NCBI GenBank assembly: GCA_014730295.1
Contig: WJIN01000069.1
Span: 1 to 41,251 of the forward strand
Length of the DNA: 41,251 bases
Source of the DNA: Promethearchaeota archaeon
Lineage (GTDB): Archaea > Asgardarchaeota > Lokiarchaeia > Sigynarchaeales > SOKP01
Reading direction: 5' to 3'
A model generated the notes under the pieces. It worked only from the letters and a program-made list of their open reading frames with translations. It made no database searches and was not told where the DNA came from. How positions within the stretch are numbered: the first letter of the stretch is position 1; each line of letters opens with the position of its first letter. This document shows, in pieces, positions 17,135 to 25,530 of this stretch. The position numbers and the translations under genes are program-made.

Positions 17135-17593
17135 TTGCTTATTCGGGAATTTGGGATAATAATCGAAGGTGTTCCTATAATCTGTATTAATTATCATAAA
17201 ACAGGAGAACGAGAGGTTGATTTTGCGTGTAAAGGAGCTGTGATTTCCAGCATCATGAAATTTGCGGAAAATGTAATTGAACCAGTTGAGTCATTTGAAA
17301 GTAATAAGTATCACATATTATTTAAGAGGGATAAGATAAGGACAAAAAGTAATAAAAAAGCCCAAATGATTATTTATACAGTTTTAGATAAGAAAGAAGA
17401 TTTTTCAAAGAAGCTAAAAAATAAAATTATAGGTAAAATGGATAGCATTATACATGAATTTATGAGGCAATATAGTGGATATGATTATTCTGAAACATCC
17501 CAATTTGAAGAATTTGTAAAAGTAATAGACCACCACATTGGTTCATCTACTAAAACGCTTGACGATAAGGTCTCCTCTATCTTCCTTGACTAA
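17135..17593 (+). CDS. Longin/roadblock-like small protein, copy 1
   Basis: A 152-residue alpha/beta protein starting at TTG behind AAAAGGGG. The beginning (REFGIIIEGVPIICINYHK, a beta hairpin) followed by AVISSIMKFAEN (helix) and KYHILFK (strand) is the order of the longin/profilin-like fold used by AP-complex small subunits, SRX and many Asgard GTPase-associated proteins. A C-terminal helical segment holds FEEFVKVIDHHIG. Assignment to longin is by pattern only; a roadblock relative is possible. It is probably a cytoplasmic adaptor working with the membrane protein and acetyltransferase of the same set. The start agrees with copy 2, which begins MLLREFG. Confidence 0.72.
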   Translation: MLIREFGIIIEGVPIICINYHKTGEREVDFACKGAVISSIMKFAENVIEPVESFESNKYHILFKRDKIRTKSNKKAQMIIYTVLDKKEDFSKKLKNKIIGKMDSIIHEFMRQYSGYDYSETSQFEEFVKVIDHHIGSSTKTLDDKVSSIFLD

Positions 17594-17697
17594 AATTCAT
17601 TTTAACTCTAAAATAAATATATCAATTTAGAATTTATTCTTTTTATTAATCTTGTTCAAAGTAGAATTTTAGGAATAAATAGACTTCAATAGGAGAA

Positions 17698-18801
17698 TTA
17701 ACTTAACTGTTTTAATACGTGTTTAAGTATAGGCTCATTCATTTCGGTACAAGAGATATTCTCTTTGAGTGAATTTTTTGATTTTTCATGGAGATACTTA
17801 ACAAAGATCACCGAATCTACCAATACATCAGAATATCGAGGTTTAAAACCCCCGAGATTATATCCGCAAACGATAAATCCATTATCTAATACTTGTTGCA
17901 TTGATTTGACACCTTTTAGGGTTGCTGGAATATGCCAAATTAACATTCGATAATTTTTGAACTTATCCATCAAGAATTCTACGACTTTATAATCAGTCAC
18001 TCCCAAAAGTTTTACTCTTGAACCATAAAGATCAATAGACACTGAAATATCCTCTTTTTCTAAATATTCGGGCGTTTGCTTGAATTTTGTGTAGTAAACT
18101 GTATCTCTTTTCATTATATTTTTTGTCATTCTCTTGATATGTTTCATATAATCATAGAAGAAAATAATCAGCTCATTATCTAACAAATAGACTTCATTTG
18201 ACCTATTTTTAGAAAGACGCGGCAGAGGTGAAAAATAAAGATATGCACTTTCCTCATCCTGAGTAGGATATGGATTATAATAATCGCTATTCAGATCTCT
18301 TTTATCTCCAAAATTATTATAAAAGGGAATAAATCCATAAGGTATTCCCCTAGAATTTTCAGATAATTTTTGTGCTGTCACTTGTACTCCTCTTACATCA
18401 GAGTCGATTTTAATCCGATTATCTAAAACTCCAGAGTCATGAAGTTCTTTTACACTCCTGAAACCAAATCGAGACCCTAAACCCTTACCTCTGTAGCTTT
18501 TTCTTATGATGGTTTTGCTAGAAAATGCATAATTTTCTTTCAATTCCATCAAACTTGTCGCGATTAATTCCTCTTTTTGTAAATTCTCTCCGATGATCCA
18601 TATATTGTCCTCATCTGCGATATGTCCCTCTAATTCATGTTGATCGTAGATAATGGGGTTTACATAATTAGACCCGTATTCTTGTATATAAAGTTCAGAG
18701 ATTCTGTCAGCGTCTTCAGGTATCGCGTATCTCAAGCCATATTTCTCTTTAGTATCTGGCTCATACAAATAAAAATATTCTAAACTTTCTTGTTTCTGCA
18801 T
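17698..18801 (-). CDS. GNAT acetyltransferase with second GNAT-like domain, copy 1
   Basis: A 367-residue protein. Residues about 22-160 form a GNAT acetyltransferase domain with the acetyl-CoA pyrophosphate loop YRGKGLGSRFG (103-113; R-x-x-G-x-G) after strand 4. Residues about 250-340 (DLYGSRVKLLGVTDYKVV ... RMLIWHIPATLKGVKSMQQVLDNGFIVCGYN) look like a second, degenerate GNAT-like or dimerisation half without the loop. Nearly the same protein is encoded in copy 2. The substrate is unknown; protein or small-molecule amine acetylation is the family norm. The ATG has a GGGAGGA site. It follows the 7-TM gene by 78 bases and converges on the longin-like gene. Confidence 0.82.
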   Translation of the reverse strand: MQKQESLEYFYLYEPDTKEKYGLRYAIPEDADRISELYIQEYGSNYVNPIIYDQHELEGHIADEDNIWIIGENLQKEELIATSLMELKENYAFSSKTIIRKSYRGKGLGSRFGFRSVKELHDSGVLDNRIKIDSDVRGVQVTAQKLSENSRGIPYGFIPFYNNFGDKRDLNSDYYNPYPTQDEESAYLYFSPLPRLSKNRSNEVYLLDNELIIFFYDYMKHIKRMTKNIMKRDTVYYTKFKQTPEYLEKEDISVSIDLYGSRVKLLGVTDYKVVEFLMDKFKNYRMLIWHIPATLKGVKSMQQVLDNGFIVCGYNLGGFKPRYSDVLVDSVIFVKYLHEKSKNSLKENISCTEMNEPILKHVLKQLS

Positions 18802-18879
18802 AGAATCCTCCCTAATTTCCTAATTATTTACTATAATTCATATTTCCGGTGGAAAAAAATTATAAATTAAAATTTAAAT

Positions 18880-19602
18880 TTACTTTGTTGTTTGTTTTCT
18901 AAGACCATAATAAATCAAAATAACCCATAGGATCATTGAAATTGACAGTATGCTCGTTATCGTTCGAAATATTGGTACATCTAAGAGATTGGAAAAAAAA
19001 ATCACTACCAACAATGGACTTAAACCAAAAATTCCCAAAAGAAAATATAAATATCGCCTTCTTATTTTTTCTCCTTCTAATTGGTTATATATCTTATAAG
19101 AAGTGTTTAAGATTGGGACGAGAGCAATTCCCACCACAGATAAAAGTATGAATAGAAAGTAGTAAATGCTCCATTTAGGATACCCTGAACTGCTCATAGT
19201 GACACCCTCAAAAAACTGAATAAGAACTGTTCCTGCGATTAAGATTCCTCCGTATAACGCAAAATATCGTAAAATATCCTTTTTTGCAAAGACCATCGCA
19301 GATTTGAGAATAATTTGGTTTACCACGAAAAGGAAAGCTAATCCAAAGAAATTGAAGAAATTTGTAATCAAATGCATTATTACAACCACGAATTCTAAAG
19401 AAGTCCCTCCATAGGCGTAGATTAGGACATATATTATATTTATAATATTTCCGATTGTTAAAGAAAAGAAAAACATGCTAAAATAAAGATTTAGCTTCGT
19501 CTTTTTTCTTTTCCTAATGTTTGTTCCTATATAACCAAATGTCAAAATCAATATGGTTTGGACGAAAAAGGTTAAAACGATTCTCTCAAAACCGATTGCC
19601 AT
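18880..19602 (-). CDS. Seven-TM protein, copy 1
   Basis: A 240-residue membrane protein with seven predicted helices (about 8-27, 39-62, 68-97, 110-132, 142-165, 184-205, 210-233). Loops are short; the second contact is positive (NIRKRKKTKLN), placing it inside. A conserved polar patch SSSGYPKWS precedes TM5. No catalytic domain follows. It resembles sensory 7-TM modules (7TMR or MASE type) but could equally be a small transporter. It is the first gene of a unit with the GNAT gene, with AAAGGTG before the ATG. Two further paralogues lie in this window. A 10-base direct repeat AGTTTTAAAT (19635 and 19654) sits just upstream. Confidence 0.8.
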   Translation of the reverse strand: MAIGFERIVLTFFVQTILILTFGYIGTNIRKRKKTKLNLYFSMFFFSLTIGNIINIIYVLIYAYGGTSLEFVVVIMHLITNFFNFFGLAFLFVVNQIILKSAMVFAKKDILRYFALYGGILIAGTVLIQFFEGVTMSSSGYPKWSIYYFLFILLSVVGIALVPILNTSYKIYNQLEGEKIRRRYLYFLLGIFGLSPLLVVIFFSNLLDVPIFRTITSILSISMILWVILIYYGLRKQTTK

Positions 19603-20169
19603 TCATTACACCTTTTTAATTAAGTCATAGTTAAAGTTTTAAATCTCAATTAGAGTTTTAAATTCTAAGATTTTCACTTTTAATATATTATGAAAGTTTT
19701 AGTATATATAGTTTATTTTTAATAAAAATGTTCTTTGCCGATATACATAATACCATATTTTGCCATTACTAGATATATCTAAAAACTAAAAATCCAATAC
19801 AATAATCAAATTTCAAGCTATTAGTCTGATTAACCAACACATTAAATAATATATACTTCATTTTTAGATTTTGTATATTATCTATTTTGTATCCAAGTAT
19901 TCCTAACTTTCCTCTCTTATGTATATTGATTGATAATTCTCATAAAAGGTTATAATATCAGTACGATTCCAATTTGTTATTTAACAAAAAGAATAATAAA
20001 TGTAAATGAAAAAGATAGTTATTCTTCATATAATAGAGATTCATTCAAACTTTTCTATTCGAGTAAGTCAATCAAATAGTAAGTTGAAAATTGAACAGAA
20101 AATGTTAAATAAGAAATGTGTTTCTAGTAATAGGTAAATCAAGATTATTATGTGGAGGGGATAAACGGT
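19603..20169. other. Divergent intergenic region between the two sets
   Basis: About 560 very AT-rich bases. A 43-codon plus-strand frame (20006-20137) has no ribosome site and no relative, so I do not call it. The 20155-20163 GGAGGGGAT is the ribosome site of the next gene. No tRNA, hairpin terminator or repeat shared with the other set was seen. Confidence 0.35.
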
Positions 20170-20625
20170 ATGTTACTCAGAGAATTTGGGATAATTGTTG
20201 AGGGAATACCTATTATATGTATCAATTATCGCAAAACAGGTGATAAGACTGTTGATTTTATCTGTAAAAGCGCGGTCATTTCGAGTATTATGAAATTTGC
20301 TGAAAATCTAATAGAACCAATAGAATCTTTTGAAAGCAATAAATACCATATCTTCTTTAAGAAAAGTGAAATTAATACCAAGAGAACCGCAGGTGCTCAA
20401 ATAATTTCATATGGTGTATTAGATAGAAATATAAGCCTTACTCAAAAGCAAAAGAATATCTTCATAAATAAGTTGGAGGAAATATTAAGTAAATTTATTT
20501 CAGAATATAGCGGATTAGAATATTCTGATCCCTCAAAATTTAAAGCGTTCGTGAGAATCATTGATAAAATCATTGGCTCTACGACAAAAACAACGGAAGA
20601 GAAAGTTTCAAATCTGTTTTTCTAA
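20170..20625 (+). CDS. Longin/roadblock-like small protein, copy 2
   Basis: A 151-residue paralogue of the 17135 gene, with the same REFGII-x-EG-x-PIICINY hairpin and the FAEN-x-IEP-x-ESFESNKYHI segment. The first half is very conserved; the C-terminal half has drifted but keeps YSG-x-x-YS and IGS-x-TKT. I start it at the ATG at 20170 behind GGAGGGG; a GTG six codons earlier is in frame but lies inside the ribosome-site region and is not matched by copy 1. It converges on its GNAT partner, whose stop is about 20 bases away. An adaptor role is inferred. Confidence 0.74.
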   Translation: MLLREFGIIVEGIPIICINYRKTGDKTVDFICKSAVISSIMKFAENLIEPIESFESNKYHIFFKKSEINTKRTAGAQIISYGVLDRNISLTQKQKNIFINKLEEILSKFISEYSGLEYSDPSKFKAFVRIIDKIIGSTTKTTEEKVSNLFF

Positions 20626-20644
20626 TTTTAGAGAGAGAAAAATA

Positions 20645-21739
20645 TTACATTTGGGTTAGTACATGCTCATAAAATGGTTTGTTTTTACTAGTCAAATTGA
20701 TATCACCAAGTGTATTCTTTGATATATCATTTAGATATTTCACAAAAATTAAGGAATCTATAAGACCTTCAGAATAGCGCGGTTTAAAACTTCCTACATT
20801 ATAACCACATACAATAAATCCCTCTTCTAAGGCTTGTTGCATAGATTTCACTCCTTTTTGAGTTGTAGGAATATGCCAAATTAGCATTCTATAGTTTTTG
20901 AATTTATTGAGTAAAAAGTTTACGACGCTAATATCTGAAACTCCAATAAGTTTAATTTTGGAACCATACATATCTATAGAGACAGAAATGTCGTTATGTT
21001 CAACATACCCAGGAGTTGTATTTTTTTTTAGTAGGGTAATATCATCCTTTTTCATCATAACCTTAATTATTCGCTTTGTATCCTTCATAAGATCATATAA
21101 CGGGGATATCAATTCATCGTCCAATAGAAAGACTTCATTAATTCTATTTTCTATAAGCTTTGCCAAAGGCACAAAATAAAGGAATGCAGATTCCTCATTT
21201 TGTACGGGATAAGGTGTATAATAATCTGTGTTTAATTTCCTCTTATCTCCAAAATTATTATAAAACGGGATAAACCCATATGGTATCCCTCCCGCTCTTT
21301 CCGTTAATTTTTGAGCTTCAATTTGAACAGCTCTTACATCAGAGTCGACTTTAATCCTATCATCAAATATGTGCGATTCGTTAAGATGTTTCACACTCAT
21401 GAAGCCGAATTTAGAACCTAATCCTAAACCACGATAATCCTTATCTATTATAGTTTTACTAGAGAAAGCATAATTCTCTTTTAGTTCCATCAGACTTGTT
21501 GCAAATATCTCTTGGTTTTTTAGATTTTCCCCTACAATCCAAATATTATTTTTTTCAGAAATAATTTCTTGCAATTCGCTTGTATCATACATTTTTGGAT
21601 TTATGTAATTATAATCATATTCTTGCACATAAAGTCTAGATATTTTCTCAGCATCTTCAGGAATCGCATATCTAAGACCATATTTTTCGTTTTCTCTTTC
21701 ATAGATATAAAAGTATCGCACACTTTCTTGTTTCTGCAT
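20645..21739 (-). CDS. GNAT acetyltransferase with second GNAT-like domain, copy 2
   Basis: A 364-residue paralogue of the 17698 gene. The acetyl-CoA loop is DYRGLGLGSKFGF, the K of copy 1 replaced by L but R-x-x-G-x-G kept. The strictly conserved NNFGDKR and IPYGFIPFYNN segments between domains, and the C-terminal SIDMYGSKIKLIGVSD and MLIWHIPTTQKGVKSMQQ segments, show that both halves are under selection. The ATG has an AGGGGTAA-type site. It lies 63 bases after the 7-TM gene. The conserved acetyl-CoA loop argues that both copies are active enzymes. Confidence 0.82.
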   Translation of the reverse strand: MQKQESVRYFYIYERENEKYGLRYAIPEDAEKISRLYVQEYDYNYINPKMYDTSELQEIISEKNNIWIVGENLKNQEIFATSLMELKENYAFSSKTIIDKDYRGLGLGSKFGFMSVKHLNESHIFDDRIKVDSDVRAVQIEAQKLTERAGGIPYGFIPFYNNFGDKRKLNTDYYTPYPVQNEESAFLYFVPLAKLIENRINEVFLLDDELISPLYDLMKDTKRIIKVMMKKDDITLLKKNTTPGYVEHNDISVSIDMYGSKIKLIGVSDISVVNFLLNKFKNYRMLIWHIPTTQKGVKSMQQALEEGFIVCGYNVGSFKPRYSEGLIDSLIFVKYLNDISKNTLGDINLTSKNKPFYEHVLTQM

Positions 21740-21802
21740 ACATTTTACCCCTATTTTCCTTTTTAAGTGAATATTTTGAAATTAAAAAAAATTAGAAATT
21801 AT

Positions 21803-22516
21803 TTATTTTGTTCTCCTTCTTAGTCCATAATAGATTAAAAGAACCCAAAGAATCATTGAAACAGATACAAAGCTGACTATCGTTCGCATATTTGCTATAT
21901 TTAGGTAATTAGATATGAATATTGTAATTAGTAAAGGTATTAAACCGAGGATTCCAGCAAAAAATGAAAGATAGCGCCGTTTAATCTCTTTTCCTTCTAG
22001 CTGCTGATATATTCGGAATGAACTGATAATAATTGGGATTAATGCAATGATAATTGTTATACTCAGAATGAATATGAAGTAATATATGCTCCAAACAGGA
22101 TATCCTGAAGAACTCATTGAGACACCATCAAATAACTGTATAATTATGGAACCTACAATTAGGATCACCCCATATCCAATTAGATAACGCATTATATCTT
22201 TTTTAGAAAAAACCATTGCTGATTTCAATATAATTTGATTTACCACATAGAGAAAACCTAAACCAAAAAAATTGAAAAAATTCGTAATGAGATGTAAAAT
22301 AACTACAATATCACCTAGCCCACTATACGCAAATATCAGTACATATATAATGTTAATTACGTTTCCAACAGTTAGAAAGATAAAAAAAAGAGCAAAGTAC
22401 TTGTTAAGTTGATTCTTTTTTCTCCTTAAAATGCTCTGTGCGATATATCCAAATACTAACGATAATATTGCTTGTACAACAAAAGTTAAAATAACTCTAT
22501 CAGTGGTGATATACAT
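21803..22516 (-). CDS. Seven-TM protein, copy 2
   Basis: A 237-residue seven-helix membrane protein paralogous to the 18880 gene. Shared stretches include VINIIYVLIFAYSG at TM2, HLITNFFNFFG and VNQIILKSAMVFSKKDI at TM3 and its following loop, and SSSGYPVWSIYYF before TM5. The internal loop after TM1 is again basic (ILRRKKNQLN). The strongest conservation is in TM3 and its following loop, a likely ligand or partner site. The ATG follows GAGGATGA. It is the first gene of a unit with the GNAT gene. Role unknown; sensory or scaffold function is a guess. Confidence 0.8.
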   Translation of the reverse strand: MYITTDRVILTFVVQAILSLVFGYIAQSILRRKKNQLNKYFALFFIFLTVGNVINIIYVLIFAYSGLGDIVVILHLITNFFNFFGLGFLYVVNQIILKSAMVFSKKDIMRYLIGYGVILIVGSIIIQLFDGVSMSSSGYPVWSIYYFIFILSITIIIALIPIIISSFRIYQQLEGKEIKRRYLSFFAGILGLIPLLITIFISNYLNIANMRTIVSFVSVSMILWVLLIYYGLRRRTK

Positions 22517-23008
22517 TTTAATATCATCCTCTAAAACAATAATGTTGATGTAGCTTGATTCTAATTTTCAAAACATTCTAATTTATTTTTGGAAGAACCT
22601 TCCTTAATAATTGAATGGTATAATTAATAGCGGAATTAACACAATATTCACCAATAAATTCCATTAGAAAATCTATTTTCCTTTTTTTAAGTAAAGTCCT
22701 TCTTATATTTATTTAAATAAATCATATATATAACTCTTCGTTTTTTTCTTAGGAAAAATGTGAAATTAAGTGTTTGGATATTTCAAAACATTAAAAATTA
22801 AATAAAAACGTTACGTTTCTATTGGAATATTACACTACTGTAAAGGATATCAATATCCTTCTTGAATCAGATATATCACAAATATGATCGAAAATATATT
22901 ATCTAAATATGAGATTTGAATTTGGTTTTATGATTTTTAAGTAGTGTGAAAAAATTTATCACGTTTTTAATTAAAAAATGGTTTATCCATAATTCTAATA
23001 TCTAAGAT
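22517..23008. promoter_or_regulatory. AT-rich intergenic region with an 18-base palindrome
   Basis: About 490 bases without a gene. AAGGATAT-CA-ATATCCTT (22843-22860) is a perfect 8+2+8 inverted repeat. It could be an operator or a tight hairpin. It lies about 330 bases upstream of the copy-2 7-TM start and 150 bases past the methyltransferase end, so its target is unclear. No gene was seen. Confidence 0.3.
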
Positions 23009-23722
23009 CTATAGAGTTTCTTTTTTCCAAATTCCAATTAAATCATCTCCAAGTATATAGATATCTTCCTCTTTGATTCCAATCTTACTATAGAAGAGTT
23101 TTAGAGCATCATCGCTTTGGGCCCATTTAGATCTTGTCGCATAGCTATTAATTCCATCGTTATCACCAAAAAGAAAATCTATGATTTTAATAAGTGATTC
23201 TGGAAGATATCGCCCTATTAACATTATTAGACGACCTAGAAGTCCGTTTCCATTCATATTTTCAGGGCTAATACTAATAGGTTCGCATATAACTACCTTT
23301 TTCGTACATTTTTTAACTTTCTCCACTAATTCTTTATGTTTCGGGAAGATATGATGCAATATATCACACAAAAGAACACAATCTACATCTGGATAATCTT
23401 GGTACTCAAATATATCCTTCTGTTTTAACGTAATATTTTTTGGTTTACATGTTCCTTTTTTCCAATCCTTCTTAATTTTTTCAAGAAAAACGTTGTTTAA
23501 GTCCCATCCTTCATATGAAATATTAGGTTTTAAAAACCGCGCTAAATAACCCGTCCCACAGGGTATGTCTAAAATCTTTTTTTCCCCGTCTGAGCACACC
23601 ATACTTGCTAAGGTATTGTATTTCTTTTCTGAATTATGCAACCTTTGTGTTATGAAGTTATAGAAAAGAGGACTGCTATACATAATACTTTTAAATCCAT
23701 CTATTTTTGTTTCTGTACTCAT
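23009..23722 (-). CDS. Class I SAM-dependent methyltransferase
   Basis: A 237-residue protein with the Rossmann-like methyltransferase core. Motif I is KKILDIPCGTGYLARFL at about residues 48-64. YEGWDLNN gives the acidic residue that binds the SAM ribose. Motif IV is DCVLLCDILHHI at about 114-125, and VVICEPISIS follows. A C-terminal helical extension (LIMLIGRYLPESLIKIIDFLFGD) looks membrane- or lipid-facing. The substrate is not deducible. It is transcribed alone, between the duplicated sets and SepF. A 13-base inverted repeat lies 41-105 bases before its start. Confidence 0.85.
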   Translation of the reverse strand: MSTETKIDGFKSIMYSSPLFYNFITQRLHNSEKKYNTLASMVCSDGEKKILDIPCGTGYLARFLKPNISYEGWDLNNVFLEKIKKDWKKGTCKPKNITLKQKDIFEYQDYPDVDCVLLCDILHHIFPKHKELVEKVKKCTKKVVICEPISISPENMNGNGLLGRLIMLIGRYLPESLIKIIDFLFGDNDGINSYATRSKWAQSDDALKLFYSKIGIKEEDIYILGDDLIGIWKKETL

Positions 23723-23762
23723 TGTTTATCAGACTCATTTAATCAATTAGTTAAATAATCTT

Positions 23763-23827
23763 ATAATCTATTATCTAAGATTTATCTATATCCCCATATA
23801 GTTTAAAATGCTGGGATAATAGATTAT
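23763..23827. promoter_or_regulatory. Nested inverted repeats upstream of the methyltransferase
   Basis: ATAATCTATTATC (23763-23775) and GATAATAGATTAT (23815-23827) are a perfect 13-base inverted pair. Between them CTATAT-CCCC-ATATAG (23786-23801) is a second, 6-base hairpin. The structure lies 41-105 bases before the minus-strand start at 23722. It could be a regulator site or a structured leader. The rest of 23723-24260 is AT-rich without a gene. Confidence 0.4.
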
Positions 23828-24151
23828 TTCAATTAGAAACTATTTCTCTTTAATTATTGTAATAAAAGAACTTGTATTTAAGTTAACTAGAATTATCTTA
23901 AAAATCTATCTAAATACTCCAATAATCGAAGGGAAGAAATCTTATTTTCGATTAATGAATCAATCTCTATAAAAAATAAGCAAGATTTGATTTATAAACA
24001 TAATAAAAACTATGAAAGCTTTTAACTAAAGAAGTCTTCTCTGACTTCATAGCGTTATTGTCTTTTTTTTTATTACGACACTCTAACTAATTTTAAAGAA
24101 TTAGCAGGTTGATTGAAAGTATCATAATATACTAATGTTACGCTAGAAATG

Positions 24152-24179
24152 TGTTGACACCCTATTGACAATGTCAACA
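24152..24179 (+). promoter_or_regulatory. TGTTGACA inverted repeat upstream of sepF
   Basis: TGTTGACA (24152-24159) and TGTCAACA (24172-24179) are perfect inverted 8-mers. An extra direct TTGACA (24165-24170) lies 11 bases after the first, about one helical turn, and makes TTGACA-A-TGTCAA a second dyad. The cluster is 80-110 bases before the sepF start and upstream of an AT-rich CTTAAATAA box (about 24213-24221). This fits an activator or repressor site for division control. Confidence 0.5.
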
Positions 24180-24260
24180 TGTTATTGGCATATTATCCAA
24201 ATATTTATCACGCTTAAATAAAAAACTACATATTATTATTTTGAGGTGGCTATGTGAGAT

Positions 24261-24611
24261 ATGGTTAGCATATTTGGAAAAAAAGATGAAGATGAACTGG
24301 CAGAATCGCCTAAAGAAACCTTAGGGTTCACAAAGGATTTTAGTTCGGTGATCCAAGACTTCCTTATTAAGAAATATGATTTCTCGAATTTAGACCAAAT
24401 AGATGATATCAAAAAGCAATTGATGAATAGACGCGTGTTAATAATAAATGCGAATAAAATTTTAGAGAACGGAAAAGTTCCGGTATTAGAACTCAAACGT
24501 GCGATTGATGAGTTAAAACAATTTTTGAGGGAGAATGGAGGCTCTTTAGGACGTATAGGAGATAAATATCTAATTTTAACCCCAAATTCTCACATCCGAA
24601 TAGCTAATTAG
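24261..24611 (+). CDS. sepF: SepF cell-division protein
   Basis: A 116-residue protein matching archaeal SepF. A short N-terminal hydrophobic/basic peptide (MVSIFGKK) would be the membrane-binding helix. An acidic linker follows. The SepF core is at about residues 30-112: NLDQIDDIKKQLMNRRVLIINANKI, ELKRAIDELKQFLRENGGSLGRIGDKYLILTP, with the family's GG-x-x-x-RIGD-x-x-LILTP ending. SepF anchors FtsZ to the membrane in archaea that use FtsZ. The ATG at 24261 has GAGGTGG; an ATG nine bases earlier is followed directly by a stop. It is followed at 138 bases on the same strand by a 7-TM gene of the duplicated family. No ftsZ lies in the window. Confidence 0.85.
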   Translation: MVSIFGKKDEDELAESPKETLGFTKDFSSVIQDFLIKKYDFSNLDQIDDIKKQLMNRRVLIINANKILENGKVPVLELKRAIDELKQFLRENGGSLGRIGDKYLILTPNSHIRIAN

Positions 24612-24748
24612 ATGAACATACTTTTCTATTCGTAATTTTCACCCTGAATCTTTTTTCAAATTATTTTTCTCTTTTTACAAATTTTTAAAAATTAAATATT
24701 ATTTTTACATTTTAAAATGATATTTGCTGGATAATTAGGTGAATCACA

Positions 24749-25462
24749 ACGAACTTACCTATTGAACGAATCTTATTTATCTTTATTGGGGAATCCATTA
24801 TAATATTTGGTTTTATATTTCTTCTAAATAAAATTCGTAAGAGAAGCTCGACAAAATTAAAAAAATATCTCATGGGTTTTTTTATATTCACGCTAATAGG
24901 GTTAGTTATAAATATTGTTCATAGTATTGCTTTTTTATTCGTTCAAAACAAAGAAATAATAATAATAATGCATCTAATGGCAAGTTTTTTCACCTATTAT
25001 GCCTTCAGATTCTTAATTGCTATGAATGTCTTTCTAATTCAACCGAATTTTATAGATATGAAATCTAAAAAATGGTTATTTTTCTTGTTATATGGCGTTA
25101 TATTAGCAACTGGATTGATTATAGGGTATTTCACTGATGCAATTGATATTTCAATTTATGGATATCCTGTATGGAATCTCTGGTTTTTTCTTTTTATCAT
25201 AATAATAGTAGGGGGATGTGCAATAGTACCTATATTGGTATTATCATATAAGGTATTTTCAATGATGAAATATAAAATATTAAAAAGGCGTTATTTTTTG
25301 TTTTATGTTGGGATTTTTTGCTTTTCCCCTCTCCTATTTTTGATCTTTTTTTCGAATTATCTTGACATCTATTTCTTGAGATTAATAACAAGCGTCTATT
25401 CTCTCCTAACACCATTCTGGTTATATCTTATTTATTATGGAATTGCGAAGAATCTGGATTAA
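24749..25462 (+). CDS. Seven-TM protein, copy 3, apparent ACG start
   Basis: The third 7-TM paralogue. An ATG at 24872 would give only 196 residues and lose TM1. The frame stays open upstream to a TGA at 24740, and the codons from 24749 (ACG-AAC-TTA-CCT-ATT-GAA-CGA-ATC) encode a clear TM1 that aligns without gaps to the other copies: xNLPIERI against MAIGFERI and MYITTDRV. No ATG, GTG or TTG exists in that stretch. AGGTGA lies exactly six bases before the ACG. Started there, the protein has 237 residues, the same as copy 2. Either ACG initiates, or an ATG mutated to ACG (or a sequence error). It has no GNAT or longin partner here, and instead follows sepF. The SGYP word before TM5 becomes IYGYPVWN. 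Confidence 0.68.
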   Translation, partial: TNLPIERILFIFIGESIIIFGFIFLLNKIRKRSSTKLKKYLMGFFIFTLIGLVINIVHSIAFLFVQNKEIIIIMHLMASFFTYYAFRFLIAMNVFLIQPNFIDMKSKKWLFFLLYGVILATGLIIGYFTDAIDISIYGYPVWNLWFFLFIIIIVGGCAIVPILVLSYKVFSMMKYKILKRRYFLFYVGIFCFSPLLFLIFFSNYLDIYFLRLITSVYSLLTPFWLYLIYYGIAKNLD

Positions 25463-25530
25463 AAAAGTTAATTATCCCCAGTTTAATTTGATGTAAATAA
25501 AAAAGAAAGAAGAGAAGAAAAATCTTTAAA

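Larger units (their letters stand above)
17135..22516. repeat. Tandem duplication of a longin/GNAT/7-TM three-gene set
   Basis: Two consecutive blocks, 17135-19602 and 20170-22516, have the same gene order and orientation: a longin-like gene on plus, then converging on it a GNAT gene and a 7-TM gene on minus. Each gene is clearly homologous to its counterpart. About 52 of the first 64 residues of the two longin-like proteins are identical by my count. The DNA has diverged and intergenic sequence is not conserved, so the duplication is not recent. No transposase, direct repeat or attachment site flanks the blocks. Confidence 0.85.

Noticed and set aside
20006..20137. 43-codon plus-strand frame
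   Set aside because: No ribosome site, no paralogue in the other set, composition not distinctive.
24154..24170. TTGACA as a bacterial -35 promoter element
   Set aside because: No TATAAT at 17 bases and the context is archaeal; the symmetry fits a regulator site better.
17135..25462. Mobile element or integron around the duplicated genes
   Set aside because: No transposase, integrase, terminal inverted repeat or target duplication was seen.
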